From: Micropterix aruncella
Lineage: Eukaryota; Arthropoda; Insecta; Lepidoptera; Micropterigidae
Length of the DNA stretch: 64,000 nucleotides
NCBI GenBank assembly: GCA_944548615.1
Contig: OX155962.1
Location: 2,631,298-2,695,297 of the forward strand
Reading direction: 5' to 3'
Position numbers and translations under genes: made by a program. Positions 42,600-53,399 of this stretch are shown piece by piece. Position 1 is the first letter of the stretch, and each line of letters opens with the position of its first letter. The notes under the pieces are model-generated. The model saw only the letters and a program-made list of their open reading frames with translations, was not told where the DNA came from and did not search any database.

Positions 42600-43240
42600 A
42601 ATTATAGAAACGTATAACAAATTTACTTATGACCACTAATTTCACTATAAACGTCCAACAGGTAGCTTTTTAATCTCTTTTTAAACATCTGTTTGCTCAC
42701 GCTTTCACAGTCTTCCTCAGATACAATAGTATTAAAGATTCTTGGAATGAGGTACTTTAACGTCCTTTCGCCATAGTGGTTGTTCGCTCTTGGTTCTTCA
42801 AATATTTTACGGACTTTTTGTCTAACATTCCTATTGTACTGTATTGGTATTTTAAATTCTGAATTTCTAAAATGCTCCATTGCTAGTATGTAATTTTTTC
42901 ATGTATAGGTAATATATCGCACCGCTTAAACAACAAGTTATAGTTCTTTTTACATTGTGTTAACACATTTTTATTTACTAAAAGTCTCATTATTCTACGT
43001 TGAAAATTAAATATTTTATCTATATATGTGCGAAAAGTACGACCAATATACTAAGCGTAATGCTGGTTTATCTACAAGATATTGAAAGTGATTGAACTTA
43101 TATAGCATCCATCTCAATTTATTATATATGTTATTCACTTGCAAGCCCCAATTCATGTTACAATCTATCGTTAGACCCAGATATTTATACTCTTTTGCAA
43201 ATTCATTTTTTTTACGGTCAGTACAATTTATTTTAAAATA
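42600..43240 (-). pseudogene. LINE RT C-terminal fragment
   Basis: Minus strand: EFAKEYKYLGLTIDCNMNWG, LQVNNIYNKLRWMLYKFNHF, YLVDKPALRLVYWS, then (another frame) RLLVNKNVLTQCKKNYNLLF, and the last frame MEHFRNSEFKIPIQYNRNVR to GERTLKYLIPRIFNTI and FKKRLKSYLLDVY. It matches the (Y)KYLGLxID...LNW and RxLKYxxPxxxN.. FKxxLKxYLL blocks of jockey-type LINEs. Two or more frameshifts. Confidence 0.75.
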
Positions 43241-43850
43241 AATTGCGGCTGGGGTCCGTGTCTTCGCTTAGACGCCGACGGGCGCTTTCGAAGCTGTTTC
43301 ACTGGATATTTTGGGTATATTTCGATTTTGATTGGAATAAAATTAAATGTTATTGTTATAAATTCCAACTTGTTTTACTAGGTAACGCATCTTCTAACAT
43401 TCTTATGACAGTTACTGTAGTTTCTGGGAAGCGTTGCCGGCAAACTCAGTGGGGGACACAACCGATTTTTTACTTATTTATAAAGCCAAAAGGCACTTCC
43501 CATAAAAGGAGATATAAAATAAACGTGGCTCTTTGAAGAAATAAAACAAATAAATCAAAAATTGAGCAAGCGACGTACATAAATAGGTAGACTCAGTGTT
43601 ACAGTGTTACAGTTTACGAAACATGTTAGCAAGGCCTCCCATTAACCTGCCAGAACAATGCGATGGCATTAGGCCGGGCGGAAGCATATTTTCGTCCGAG
43701 TAGATATTTCAGAAACTGCGCGCATTATTACGACACTGGAGAGCGCTGAGAGACGCCAGGAATGCAAGCGGCTAAGGTTGCCACCTTCATTGTAAATAAG
43801 TTAACAGTAAAAACGCATTTTCAAAAACAAGCTTTTATTAAATTGCTCTA
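43241..43850. other. Non-coding stretch
   Basis: The 97-codon open frame at 43243-43536 shows no family resemblance. Fragments such as GGCACTTCCCATAAAAGGAG suggest retroposon 3' UTR but cannot be assigned. Confidence 0.3.
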
Positions 43851-43854
43851 CCCC

Positions 43855-44210
43855 GAGCCAACTCTGGGTCAGCCTGGGTGCCGCAATCATGAATAGTAAA
43901 ACGGGCTATCATAATTAAATGCGTATACAAAATTTCGTTTCTGTCCTGTTGACCGTTGAGGAGTCACCTCGTTGAAAGCCAACCCTGGGTGCATCAGCTC
44001 AGTCACTGTGAAACGTAGATCGGGCTATCATAATTGAATGCGTAAACAAAATTTCGTTTCTGTGCCGTTGACCGTTGAGGAGTCCCCTCGTCAGAGCTAA
44101 CCCCGGGTGCAGCAGCCATGTCATAGTGAAATTTAGAACGGGCTATCACACTTGAATGCGTATACAAAATTGTGTGTCTGTGCTGTTGACCGTGGAAGAA
44201 CAGCCTCGCC
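43855..44210. repeat. Three tandem units of about 119 bp
   Basis: Anchored by CGGGCTATCA at 43902, 44021 and 44139, with TGAATGCGTAWACAAAATTT, then GTTGACCGTTGAGGAGTC in each unit. Spacing is 119 and 118 bp. The units are 75-85% alike by eye. They run directly into a segment of repeat family A in inverted orientation. Confidence 0.85.
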
Positions 44211-44214
44211 GGGA

Positions 44215-44805
44215 GCTACAACAGCTACCCAGGTTCGCACCCCGTGCGTGGAGGCCGTCGGATGGGTGTTGACCCGTGAGTATGACCGACCCTGAACACA
44301 TGGGTCTTCGTGGCCAACCCATCATGGGCCCGTTAGCTCCCAAACTCTGACTAACAGTCGGGGGAGTCTGGAAGCTGTACTGTTTCCTATAGAGCGGGGG
44401 TGGTTGCGAACCTTACGGCGACTGCTCTTGAAATGACCATCGGCCATCCGATCCTAAGTGAAAGCCGGGCAAAGGACACCGTGGTCCGCGATAGATTCGG
44501 TATACACCGTTTCACCGCTTCGAAAGGGAGAGGACCGCGCAAGCGACCTCGAACTCGGAACCAATCGAGAGACCGGAGAAATCTGGTCACAATTGGTAGT
44601 AAGGGCGCGAGTGTCGCCCGCCAGGTAACATTACTGGCTATCTCGCGATAAGGCGTTGGTCTCTAACGGGTTGTGGCGTAGCTAGATGGTGTACTGTTTT
44701 GTCCCAAGTCTTCTACACTCACTCCAGGGAGATAGAACGACTAATCGTTAAAACTTCCTATGGTGACGGGCTCGCCCGCTGTAGTCGACAACCCAAGTTG
44801 TCCAA
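44215..44805. repeat. Repeat family A with inverted 5' segment
   Basis: 44215-44340 is the reverse complement of the 5' part of the 26328 copy (for example GTGGCCAACCCATCATGGGC and GAGGCCGTCGGATGGGTGTT). From 44345 the family continues in plus orientation (GGGGGAGTCTGGAAGCTGTA, GCGCAAGCGACCTCGAACTC, GGCTATCTCGCGATAAGGCG, GACGGGCTCGCCCGCTGTAG) to GTCGACAACCCAAGTTGTCC. This is an internal inversion or a template switch during copying. Confidence 0.8.
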
Positions 44806-45010
44806 ATATAAAGTAATTAGTTGTGTAAACGTCCAAATGTCAATAAATTAACGGATTTAGTGTCAAGTAAAAGGTGCGATTGAATACATTCCGGAAATAT
44901 AGATGTATCTATACATATAAATACATAAGCTACAAATATTTCTTTAAAAAAAACCGTAATAAAAATAACTATAAACACAATAGTTCTCTTTCTATGGCGG
45001 TAATCGCATT
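44806..45010. repeat. Dispersed repeat family D, copy
   Basis: AAACGTCCAAATGTCAATAA, GTGTCAAGTAAAAGGTGCGA, ATTCCGGAAATATAGATGTA and CTCTTTCTATGGCGGTAATC, matching 32320-32375 and 36346-36610. Confidence 0.6.
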
Positions 45011-45390
45011 AAAATCGGACCATACTCTTTGTAAATGTTCCAGTATTTCAAGTGCCCACAAAAAGTCGTTAGTCTGGTGCAAACTACCGTAGATCAGAAG
45101 GCACCGAAAATATATTGAATATTAGCTGGCAACCGTAAGTGCTGGGAGTATTATCAGCTCTCAGGAAAGGGTACAATTTATGTATGTTGATCTCAGTTTT
45201 AGAAATATTAAGCTGCTCTTCTCTTTTGCTCTTATCTTTGGGCTCAAATTCCGCACGTTCTTTCTAGAGTGGTGTCGATAAATAGGGAATGGTCCTACAA
45301 GTCCTCGAGATAACACTTCAAGTTTCAAGTGTGTTGTTATGTCCATAAACAATACAAAATTTCAGTAATTTCCTAAATAATAGTAAGGCC
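45011..45390. other. Non-coding stretch
   Basis: No recognised gene or repeat. Confidence 0.4.
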
Positions 45391-45391
45391 G

Positions 45392-45689
45392 GATAGTTTG
45401 TTTGTTTGTTTCTTTCTTTCTGCTCTTTATTGTGACATTTCACAATGGGCGGGTTTATTGTCATATGACAATTTCTAACAACCAACTCTGCTGTGTGTGA
45501 CGTGTTCATATGTATGTGTGCGTGTAACATGTGTGTGAGTGTGTGTCTTGTTATTGCATTCGATCGACAGAATTGAAAATGCAATTCCGTTAATTTGGTC
45601 CCAACGGAAAATGGTGACCCAGCCGGGAATCAAACCCGGGACCTTACAATATAAAATCAGGCAACGTAATCACTACGCCACCGGGCCAC
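45392..45689 (-). mobile_element. tRNA-derived SINE
   Basis: On the minus strand the head reads GGCCCGGTGGCGTAGTGATT, with A box TGGCGTAGTG, and about 40 bp later GGTCCCGGGTTTGATTCCCG with a near-consensus B box. These are the internal RNA polymerase III promoter elements inherited from a tRNA. The body contains TTGTCATATGACAATAAACC and a CA-rich stretch. The 3' end is CAATAAAGAGCAGAAAGAAA followed by (CAAA)n. About 300 bp, normal for an insect SINE. The head would not fold as a functional tRNA with a proper acceptor end. Confidence 0.8.
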
Positions 45690-46084
45690 AGTTATGCAGA
45701 TGATTAGTAAATATAGAACACTAAATACATACAAAGAATCGTACTACAATAAAAAATAGAATAACTTCAGTATAGAAAATAAAATAGAAACCTAAGTCTA
45801 AATTCAGAAATAAAATTTAATCTCTTGCTGAGTAACTACTTTGAAATAGCAATTTGGTCCATGTACATTAATATTTGTGATTACATTGATATTACAGATT
45901 ACACGTAAATCTGTAAATATAAAAAACTCTTTATTGCACAATAAGAATTACGAACTTACTGCTTGTGAAATAATATCTCGTAGTCGACAGATATATTGAT
46001 TTAACAAAAGTGGCGGCAAAACTACAGTACCCACTATAGTTGGATATATTGAGTACGACGTGTAGATGGTCTTACAGTTCCAAA
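45690..46084. other. Non-coding stretch
   Basis: AT-rich; nothing recognised. Confidence 0.4.
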
Positions 46085-46176
46085 CATTGATTAACCTTCT
46101 CTTATGTTCAGTAGCCCAATACATAGCGTTCTAAACATGCCTATACGGCATACTATCTCAAAATAAAATAATATAA
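46085..46176 (+). repeat. Repeat family B, copy 2 (5' part)
   Basis: TTCTCTTATGTTCAGTAGCC, GCGTTCTAAACATGCCTATA and TATCTCAAAATAAAATAATA align with 24675-24760. The copy is interrupted by a Helitron at 46177. Confidence 0.65.
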
Positions 46177-46805
46177 TCTTCTTATATATAAAAGTGAATC
46201 GCCGTGCGTTAGTCTTGCAAGACCTCAAAAATGACTCGACCGATTTGAATTAGCATTTTTTTGTTTTGTTCGCCTTGATTCAGGGGTGGTTTACAAAAAA
46301 AATATTTAGGAAAAATTACAACTGAAAATCGAAATAATCGAAATTGGTCATTTTGGGAAATGGGCCACTTTCAATAGATGGCGTTCGCGGCGATCCTACT
46401 GTTTGACAGCTAAGCCATCCATAACTGTTATTCATTCCGTGCGATTGTGTAAAATTTCAAAAAGTCGAAAAGTCGAAAAAGTCAAGAGTCAAAAAAGTCA
46501 AAAAAGTCGAAAACGTCAAAAAAGTCAGAAAAGTCAAAAATGACAAAAAAGTCGAAAAAGTCAAAAAAAGTCGAAAAAGTCGAAAAAGCATTTATATTTC
46601 ATCATGTAAATTAAATACATTGAATTTATTTTAAATACAAACGACTTTCATTTAATCACCAAACGAAACTCAAACCGTGCATTATTCGCCCATATTATAG
46701 ATTTCAATGAATTGGATTTGTAAGGTTGATTAGGATCAATAAACGCTTATGAAGAGTCAAAATCAAATCAATTTTATGTGGTACAAAGTTCACCGGGTCA
46801 TCTAG
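46177..46805 (+). mobile_element. Non-autonomous Helitron inserted in family B
   Basis: Starts TCTTCTTATATATAAAAGTG after an A and ends CACCGGGTCATCTAG before a T, fitting the TC...CTRR rule. Contains CCGATTTGAATTAGCATTTT and CAATAGATGGCGTTCGCGGC, typical of insect non-autonomous Helitrons. It carries an internal AAAAAGTC array at about 46450-46590. Family B resumes directly after it. Confidence 0.75.
46450..46590 (+). repeat. AAAAAGTC/AAAAAGTCG octamer-nonamer array
   Basis: About 15 imperfect AAAAAGTC(G) units, several with CAAAAAAGTCA variants, inside the Helitron. Confidence 0.9.
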
Positions 46806-47300
46806 TAGTATTATAAAAAAGGAATATTGTAATCACAGCTCTTATTATTTTAATATTATTTTCATAGATGTCAATAAGATGTCAATTTAATTTGGTATAC
46901 AGGTTTTAATGCATAATAAATAGGCGTTTTAATGTCAAATAGGCTAATAAATAGCATTCTAATCTCTCAGTAATATTTCTGTGATATAATCAGCCTATGA
47001 TAAAAATGTGACAGATGGCACTAATAATTTAATATTGTTATTGTTATCATTGTTTAAATAATGGCAACGATTATAATATATAACGATTGATATTAATTTA
47101 TTGATATCCTATATTATAATTAGTTATAATGGGTTTTTATAATCAATCAGTCCTTTATAAAAAAAACAATAATTATCAATGCTATTATAGATGGCCAAAT
47201 AAATTGTCATTAGCCTCTCCAGGCAATGCTATCAGCAATACCTGCATGTCGCCGGCGTAGAAGAGTTGCCAAAACATACTATGGCAATGAGCAACCATAT
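46806..47300 (+). repeat. Repeat family B, copy 2 (main part)
   Basis: AAGATGTCAATTTAATTTGG, GACAGATGGCACTAATAATT, AATCAATCAGTCCTTTATAA, CTATTATAGATGGCCAAATA, TACCTGCATGTCGCCGGCGT, AGAAGAGTTGCCAAAACATA and GGCAATGAGCAACC in family order. Longest copy in the window; non-coding. Confidence 0.75.
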
Positions 47301-49615
47301 ATGATCGATGTTATAATTTAAAACAAAGCGAAGCCCTGGCACATCGAAAAGTCGTTTTTCATCGAAAAGGCGCCGTAGGGCCAAACTGTCATCTCGCAAC
47401 ATTTCTGAAATAATTGCCGGCTGTTCTGGATAATGATACGATGACAAGTGACGTCTTTATTCATCATGACTTACTGGCACGGCTCATCTGCATAGCGAAA
47501 TAAAACCTTCAATTTTGAAGTGATTTAGCCTACGGGAACAGTTGTGATATCTTGATTACGGTAATTATGTATTAGAAGTGGAAACAATAATATTAGAAAG
47601 TCCGCGGAGCTATTTCAATGGGACTTTTTAGTTCATTATACGATATAAAAATATAAAGAAGAGAACTGGAGAATATTCTTCTTGTCTGGTTTCACTAAAA
47701 GGGGAATTTCGTGTACCCGAATCAGAACTATAAAGCTATTGAAATAAATTTTAAAACCCGAAAAAAAACTAAAATTTATCCCCAGAAATAAACATACATA
47801 ATTTTTTGAGCGCCATGGCATGTGATGAAAAAAGGTAGATTATTAAGAGTCCGTTACAAAAAGATCGCTGCTGCTAAAACCGCAATTAATCATGGAAGAA
47901 TAAGAGCTAATGGATCTTAGTTTTGTTATTATATGGCTTCGTTAATATATGAAATTTGTAATAAATCATTAGGTAGATTTAAATAGTTTTCAACGATGTC
48001 TATCGTTTGCAATATTTGTGTGCCGCTACAGTCGAACGCAATGAATTTATGAACATGACTTTATGTCGCCATTTTTACAAAACACCAACGATGTAAAAAT
48101 TTTTAACATTAACTAAGTTTACTATTAACTTAACTAAAATAGATTGAAGGTAATATAGTCGTAAATTAAGGTGACATGGCACCTGGGAACGACCATATCG
48201 AAAGAACTTTGGTTTCATGAATTTTTTGAAAAATATTTGCATTAATTTGAAAAAGTTTATATGCGAATCCCTCGATAAGAAATAAATTTATGATTTAGAC
48301 TCAAAAAAGTTGCTATTGCCTTAGACATTCAAGATTTAAACTTTTTTCGAAAGCTTTAAGGCGCCATTACTTCTACAATATAAGCGGTGAGTGTGTTTTA
48401 TTATATTTTATTATATTTACTATATATATTGTAAAATATATATTAACTATATGGCTTAAACAAGGTGGCGCAGAGGCGACTGACACGTTTTAACCAGGCA
48501 TATATTATATACGGAGGCAGGGAAAAAATAACTAAATATGTCTATAAGTATGACTAAGTATGCCATTTATTTACCACCGATTACAAGGCTATTGTTTGAA
48601 AACTAAATCAGACAGATGGCGTCTTGCTGATTGCTGATGCGCCGAACGGCGAGTATGCGTTCAAAAGCTTCCTGTCTAACACGCCACCAGTTACTTCAAA
48701 TTTCTTTACCCAAGCGAATATAGTATTGCAAGACGGTGCTCAATATTGAACTCTCTTCGATAGACACGCTGCACTTTCGTGACAGATGGGGAGAATTCGA
48801 AAGCGTTCTTGTTTCCAATGCTCCATTGCGACTGACATACCGCAACGGCACAATTAATAAAATGGCGTCTTCGCCTATACCATTCCCCCTCCAGCTAACC
48901 CCACCAATCTATCGCGGCGGCGCATAATTAACATTTGAAATGTGCCAGTTGGCTCTGCTCCACCCTTTATTTGTATCAAATCTAATTTGTAAATGGATAC
49001 ACTAGAAGTCCACCAACAAATTAAATACGTTACTGTGAACTATAACGCGATATCTGGTCACGGCAATGGAATCTCGAAAATGCACACACTCGAAATGCAA
49101 TGACAAATGTATTCGACTTGATATGTTATTACGACAAAAATGGCCAAATCTGATAATACTTTGCAATATGGGGGCTGTCAAATATATTAGGAGCATCAAA
49201 GTTAAAAAAAATATCCCACAAATATTTCTCAAGAAATAATGTAATAATCATGGTACCAGAATATGGAATTCCACTTTGTCAAATCCCGCAGGATATAATA
49301 AAAAAACTTTTTTTTTAAATATTCGTCGCGAAATGTACAATATAGTGTATGTTATTCATTAATTAAATCAATTTGTTGTATATTACTAAGCAAATAATAA
49401 ATATTATTATTACACTCAAAAATAATTGTGAATGTCGGACTTGTTGTTGAATTTCAATCAGCTTGAAACATGGTGACAATGCGCTGCCCGAGACTTTGAG
49501 AAATTCAAATATGCATCATATCTATTTCCCGTAATATTTTTATTACCAAAACTACACGAAAAAATACTACTTTAACAGTCATTTAAAATCGTTTTATTTC
49601 TAAAATTAAAACAAA
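47301..49615. other. Long unassigned stretch
   Basis: About 2.3 kb without a recognised gene or repeat. A TTTTATTATATTTTATTATA tract lies near 48395. 48590-48930 is less AT-rich and carries a 63-codon open frame with no resemblance to a known family. This is the largest block of possibly ordinary intergenic DNA. Confidence 0.35.
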
Positions 49616-49624
49616 AAAAGGAGT

Positions 49625-50262
49625 TCCAGGACGTAGAGACGGTACAAACCTACCGTCCAGCAAAGCCAACATGCCCGTCAGAGGCCAAACGTTTTACGGT
49701 GAGGCACTGGAAAAGGTTACCCAGCGGGCAACCTCATCCCCTGACTATCAGTTTTGGAAGGATTACTCCGTCTGGAATTAACCATCAGGATACCTACGAC
49801 CTCCCGACTAGTGATGGGTTCAAAGTCGCTTGCGAAGACCTCTACCTGCCGTGTGTTCAGTTTGAAGCTATCGTGGATCATTGGCATCTTTTTCCCGGCT
49901 CTGAATTCAGGATCAGGTAGCCGACTGGTCGTTTCAAGAGTGGATGACGAGAGGCCAACATCCACATTCGCTGCTTAGGAAACAGTATATTTCCATAGTC
50001 TCCCGACTCTTTCAGTAATTAGAGTGCACATACCGATTAGCTGTCGCCGCACGGTGCGTAAACCGTCCAGTAGCACCGGGAGGCATTCCTCGTGGGAAAC
50101 TAATCCACCGACTGAAAGGCCTGGGACGCGAGAGTCCTTCCCTGGGTAGTCCATCACACGAGGAGGCTACTGAATAGAAGCCGAATCGTGAGTTAGACCG
50201 ACCCGAGAACACATTATATCTTATGGCCTAAGATGCACGAAACCGTTCGCTATCGTTAGGTT
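49625..50262 (-). repeat. Repeat family A, near full-length reverse copy
   Basis: CGTTTTACGGTGAGGCACTG, TGGGTTCAAAGTCGCTTGCG, CGTTTCAAGAGTGGATGACG, CACGGTGCGTAAACCGTCCA and GAGAACACATTATATCTTAT in family order, with the 5' end GCCTAAGATGCACGAAACCG plus TTCGCTATCGTTA. A partial family B copy follows 20 bp later. Open frames of 60-80 codons are not conserved among copies. Confidence 0.8.
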
Positions 50263-50283
50263 TGACTTTAGAAAGAACCATTA

Positions 50284-50430
50284 AATAACAATGGTATTAT
50301 AGATGGCCAAATAAAGTCATATTAGTTTCACCGGATAATGCTAATGCGCCACCTGCATGTCGCCGGCGCAGAAGATCTGCAAAACCTACTGTAGCATTGA
50401 GCAATCTAACACCCTCTATTATAATCAATG
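50284..50430 (+). repeat. Repeat family B, 3' partial copy
   Basis: ATTATAGATGGCCAAATAAA, GCGCCACCTGCATGTCGCCG, GCGCAGAAGATCTGC and CATTGAGCAATCTAACACCC. It lies against family A, as in copy 1. Confidence 0.75.
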
Positions 50431-51369
50431 CTTTAACGCATAATTATAAATATTTTATAATATACAGAAAAACACGCTTATATCGAATTTTAGGGGATCG
50501 GCGTAAGAATTCGACATAAGCGGGAAACTTCTATTTTTGCTTGTAAAGGCCAGAAAATGAGTAAAAATCAAAGATCTTGGAAATAAATGTATTTCCACTA
50601 CTAGCCTCACAGTCTCTTAACAGAGGACACTAATATTACGGTTGAAATACGTTTTCAATAATTAATATGTCAAATACAAACATATTTTCAGATATATTTC
50701 TTGTTTGCGGATCATATCATTTGGAACTTGCAAATTTACGAGATATTCAGGATTCTGGACAAAGTAGAGGATCTGACCATATTTGCAGCTACCCAACACC
50801 TTAAGCAATCAACCCTTGATGACTTTTTCAAGAAGTGATGAGTACATTACTCAATTTTTGTTGTGTCCAAGTGAATTGTTCTGTAATTTTCTAATTAATG
50901 ATATCTAGTCAGCCTTATTTTTTTTTTGCTGGAACTTTTAATAAAAACATGTTAATCATTTATAAATGTGAAATTTTCGTTAGTCATTGTCTTTTCCCTT
51001 GTTTATCTAACATATTACAAAAAATTCTGAATGTTGTGGCATTTTTCCAAGATTTTTAATATATCTGGGTAAAACTTGGATAAATTATTTATTGTAAACA
51101 TAACATGCAGAATTCATAAAATGGTCATACTAAGTAATGGTACGAAGTAAACGACGACCCACATTCAAATGACCATGCTCAGCGCATGCCCAACTAGGCC
51201 GAATATAGCCTGTATCTGGGCATACGATTTTCAGACTTGGGCGGAGAAGCATAACTGACGTATGTACTCGTACACATACATATACACATATAGATACATA
51301 AACTTAAATACACACATATATAAATATATTAATAGATATATATACACATATATAGATACATATACTTAA

Positions 51370-51370
<1 letters not shown>
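50431..51370. other. Non-coding stretch
   Basis: No recognised gene. 51260-51420 grades into TATACACATATAGATACATA-type simple repeat before the PLE. Confidence 0.4.
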
Positions 51371-51376
<6 letters not shown>

Positions 51377-51408
<32 letters not shown>

Positions 51409-51428
51409 CATATATATATATATATATA
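51377..51428. repeat. (TA)n array left of PLE type II
   Basis: TATATATA with a TACATACA interruption, immediately before the left inverted repeat of the PLE. Confidence 0.9.
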
Positions 51429-51441
51429 CACTTTAGGGTTT

Positions 51442-51891
51442 TTGGTTAGTAAAAGGGATAGAGTTGAGTACCTTAGCCGAACGTTTCGGAGCCGATGTAA
51501 AACGTGTCCTATTCATTTTCCCGCCACCGAGTTCACTAGCCCTAACACTACTGAAGTCTACAAAATCAGCACACATGCGGACTGCGCTTCGCAAAACTGC
51601 ATTTACCACCTACAATGCAGATTTTGTGATGCATTTTATGTAGGTGAAACTACCAATAGACTCAATCTTCGCATGAATAATCATCGTTGCTCAGCCAAAG
51701 GAGGCGTATCAAATCTTCCAATCCCCACCCACGCGCGATCGCATGGCAAAAGCTTCGATGAGTGTTTCACTGTGAAAGTTATTAGGGCATTCCCGGAAAA
51801 TACACCGGAAATAAAACTTAAAACGTGGGAACTTGGACATATATGGGTACTAGGAGCTTGCCAGGGGTGCGGACTAAACGTCCAACACTGA
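51442..51891 (+). pseudogene. PLE type II GIY-YIG endonuclease fragment
   Basis: The frame enters from the terminal repeat and then reads CKTCPIHFPATEFTSPNTTE and ASQNCIYHLQCRFCDAFYVG followed by ETTNRLNLRMNNHRC. The Y-x(10)-YVGET arrangement, the Arg after it and NNHR form the GIY-YIG core of PLE and PLE-related endonucleases. CKTC and the later Cys pair fit the Cys-rich linker before the nuclease. The C-terminus is frameshifted near 51825, where a second frame continues GTRSLPGVRTKRPTL. No RT core. Confidence 0.75.
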
Positions 51892-52209
51892 GTGTTCCAT
51901 TATTAACACACATCAAAACGAAATTAACATATTCATCGCATACACACACCCACACAATCCAACACACATACTCACACACACTCACCTCCCCACACATATG
52001 TAGTTCAAACACTTTTAACACACATGCGCTACAACTATTTTAAATATATTTTGTTAATAAAATTTTAAAAAATATGTATTTTTTTAAATTCAAAATTAAA
52101 CCATTTTAATTTAAATTCACATTATCATCCCGCCAAATCACCATTCTCCCAGTACCACAGAAGAAAAGCGGGTAGCCGTTGGTGACAGCAGCGGATGCCA
52201 GTATTCTTC

Positions 52210-52260
52210 TCGCCGCTGAGGAAGGAGCCACGGGCTCCGAAACGTTCGGCTAAGGTACTC
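52210..52260 (+). ncRNA. Hammerhead ribozyme-like motif in the PLE terminal repeat
   Basis: CTGAGGA at 52216-52222 matches the hammerhead CUGANGA box. GGAGCC (52224-52229), loop ACG and GGCTCC (52233-52238) form a 6-bp stem II, and GAAAC at 52239-52243 matches the second box. AC pairs with GT at 52255-52256, giving a two-bp stem III and a candidate cleavage after GTA (52257). Hammerheads with very short stem III are known in PLE terminal repeats. Stem I pairing is weak here and one A at 52223 is unpaired, so activity is doubtful. Confidence 0.55.
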
Positions 52261-52326
52261 AACTCTATCCCTTTTACTAACCAAAAACCCTAAAGTGTAT
52301 AAAAATACAAAATTTTCAATAAAAAA

Positions 52327-52701
<375 letters not shown>

Positions 52702-52766
52702 AATATCTTCATATATACGCATTCACATATACATATATATACACATTTATGCAGGTATAATTATTT

Positions 52767-53395
52767 TTAAAAGATGATTTGCAGAAGATCATTCTCTGTC
52801 CTTGAACGACCTATATCGTCAAGAAGCCATTTTTTTATTTTTTTATTGATTAAAAAGGTACTTTCAATTTTGTTTATGTCGTCATCAAGACGGTTTAATA
52901 TTTTGGGTGCTATAAAATTTAATTGTCTTTGGGCAAATGATGAATTAACTCGTGGAACGGCATAATTCAAGCCTGCAGATGCTCTTGTAGTTCTGTGTTG
53001 CTGGCTTCGTGGTCGTTTATCAAGGGTTCGATGGAAGAACATGAGTGATTGTTTCACAAACAGCTGGCGTATATCTAATACCTTACTTTCTTGGTAAAGC
53101 ATGTTGGAATCATATCGTGGGGGCCTTCTATTGATTACCCTCAACAGAAGCTTTTGGGCTTTCACTAGAGGATCCAAGACAGATTTTGCACATGCTCCCC
53201 ACGCTATTATTCCATGCACCCATAAACCCTGACATAGGGCCATGTAAACCATTTTTAGAGAGTTCTTGGAAAGGACGTTGCGTAATTCTCTGAATACGAA
53301 AACCAGCTTCCTAGACCTCGAGGACAGTTGTACTACTTGATTATCCCAGCTCAGTTTTGAGTTTATTAAGACGCCTGCAGATACTTAACTTCGGT
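52767..53395 (-). pseudogene. LINE RT C-terminal part, sister of the 32.6-34.8 kb LINE
   Basis: Minus strand: EVKYLGVLINSKLSWDN-like start with a frameshift, RSRKLVFVFRELRNVLSK, then the intact frame MVYMALCQGLWVHGIIAWGA, VKAQKLLLRVINRRPPRYDS, VLDIRQLFVKQSLMFFHRTL and FAQRQLNFIAPKILNRLDDD. It aligns block by block with the LINE at 34028-34800 (VYMALCQSLWSYGTIAWGGC, VRQLFIKQLLIEFQ, FAQRPFYFLAPRFYNNLN). The 3' side leads into (TA)n after about 65 bp, as in the sister copy. Confidence 0.85.
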
Positions 53396-53399
53396 ACTT

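Larger units (their letters stand above)
51427..52299 (+). mobile_element. Penelope-like element type II within (TA)n DNA
   Basis: Bounded by essentially identical 67-bp inverted repeats: 51427-51493, TACACTTTAGGGTTTTTGGT to CCGAACGTTTCGGAGCC, and its reverse complement at 52233-52299. The interior holds the GIY-YIG nuclease segment and a CA-rich 3' UTR. (TA)n lies on both sides, so the element sits in, or was copied with, an AT microsatellite. It is distinct in sequence from PLE type I but shares the ACGTTTCGG core of the terminal repeats. RT is missing; truncated. Confidence 0.85.

Noticed and set aside
43855..44210. CRISPR-like array
   Set aside because: Units are 119 bp, diverged along their whole length and without unique spacers; this is an ordinary tandem repeat in a eukaryotic genome.
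45613..45689. A stand-alone tRNA gene on the minus strand
   Set aside because: A and B boxes are good, but the acceptor arms do not pair cleanly, and the sequence continues into a 300-bp body ending in a CAAA repeat tail, so it is a SINE head.
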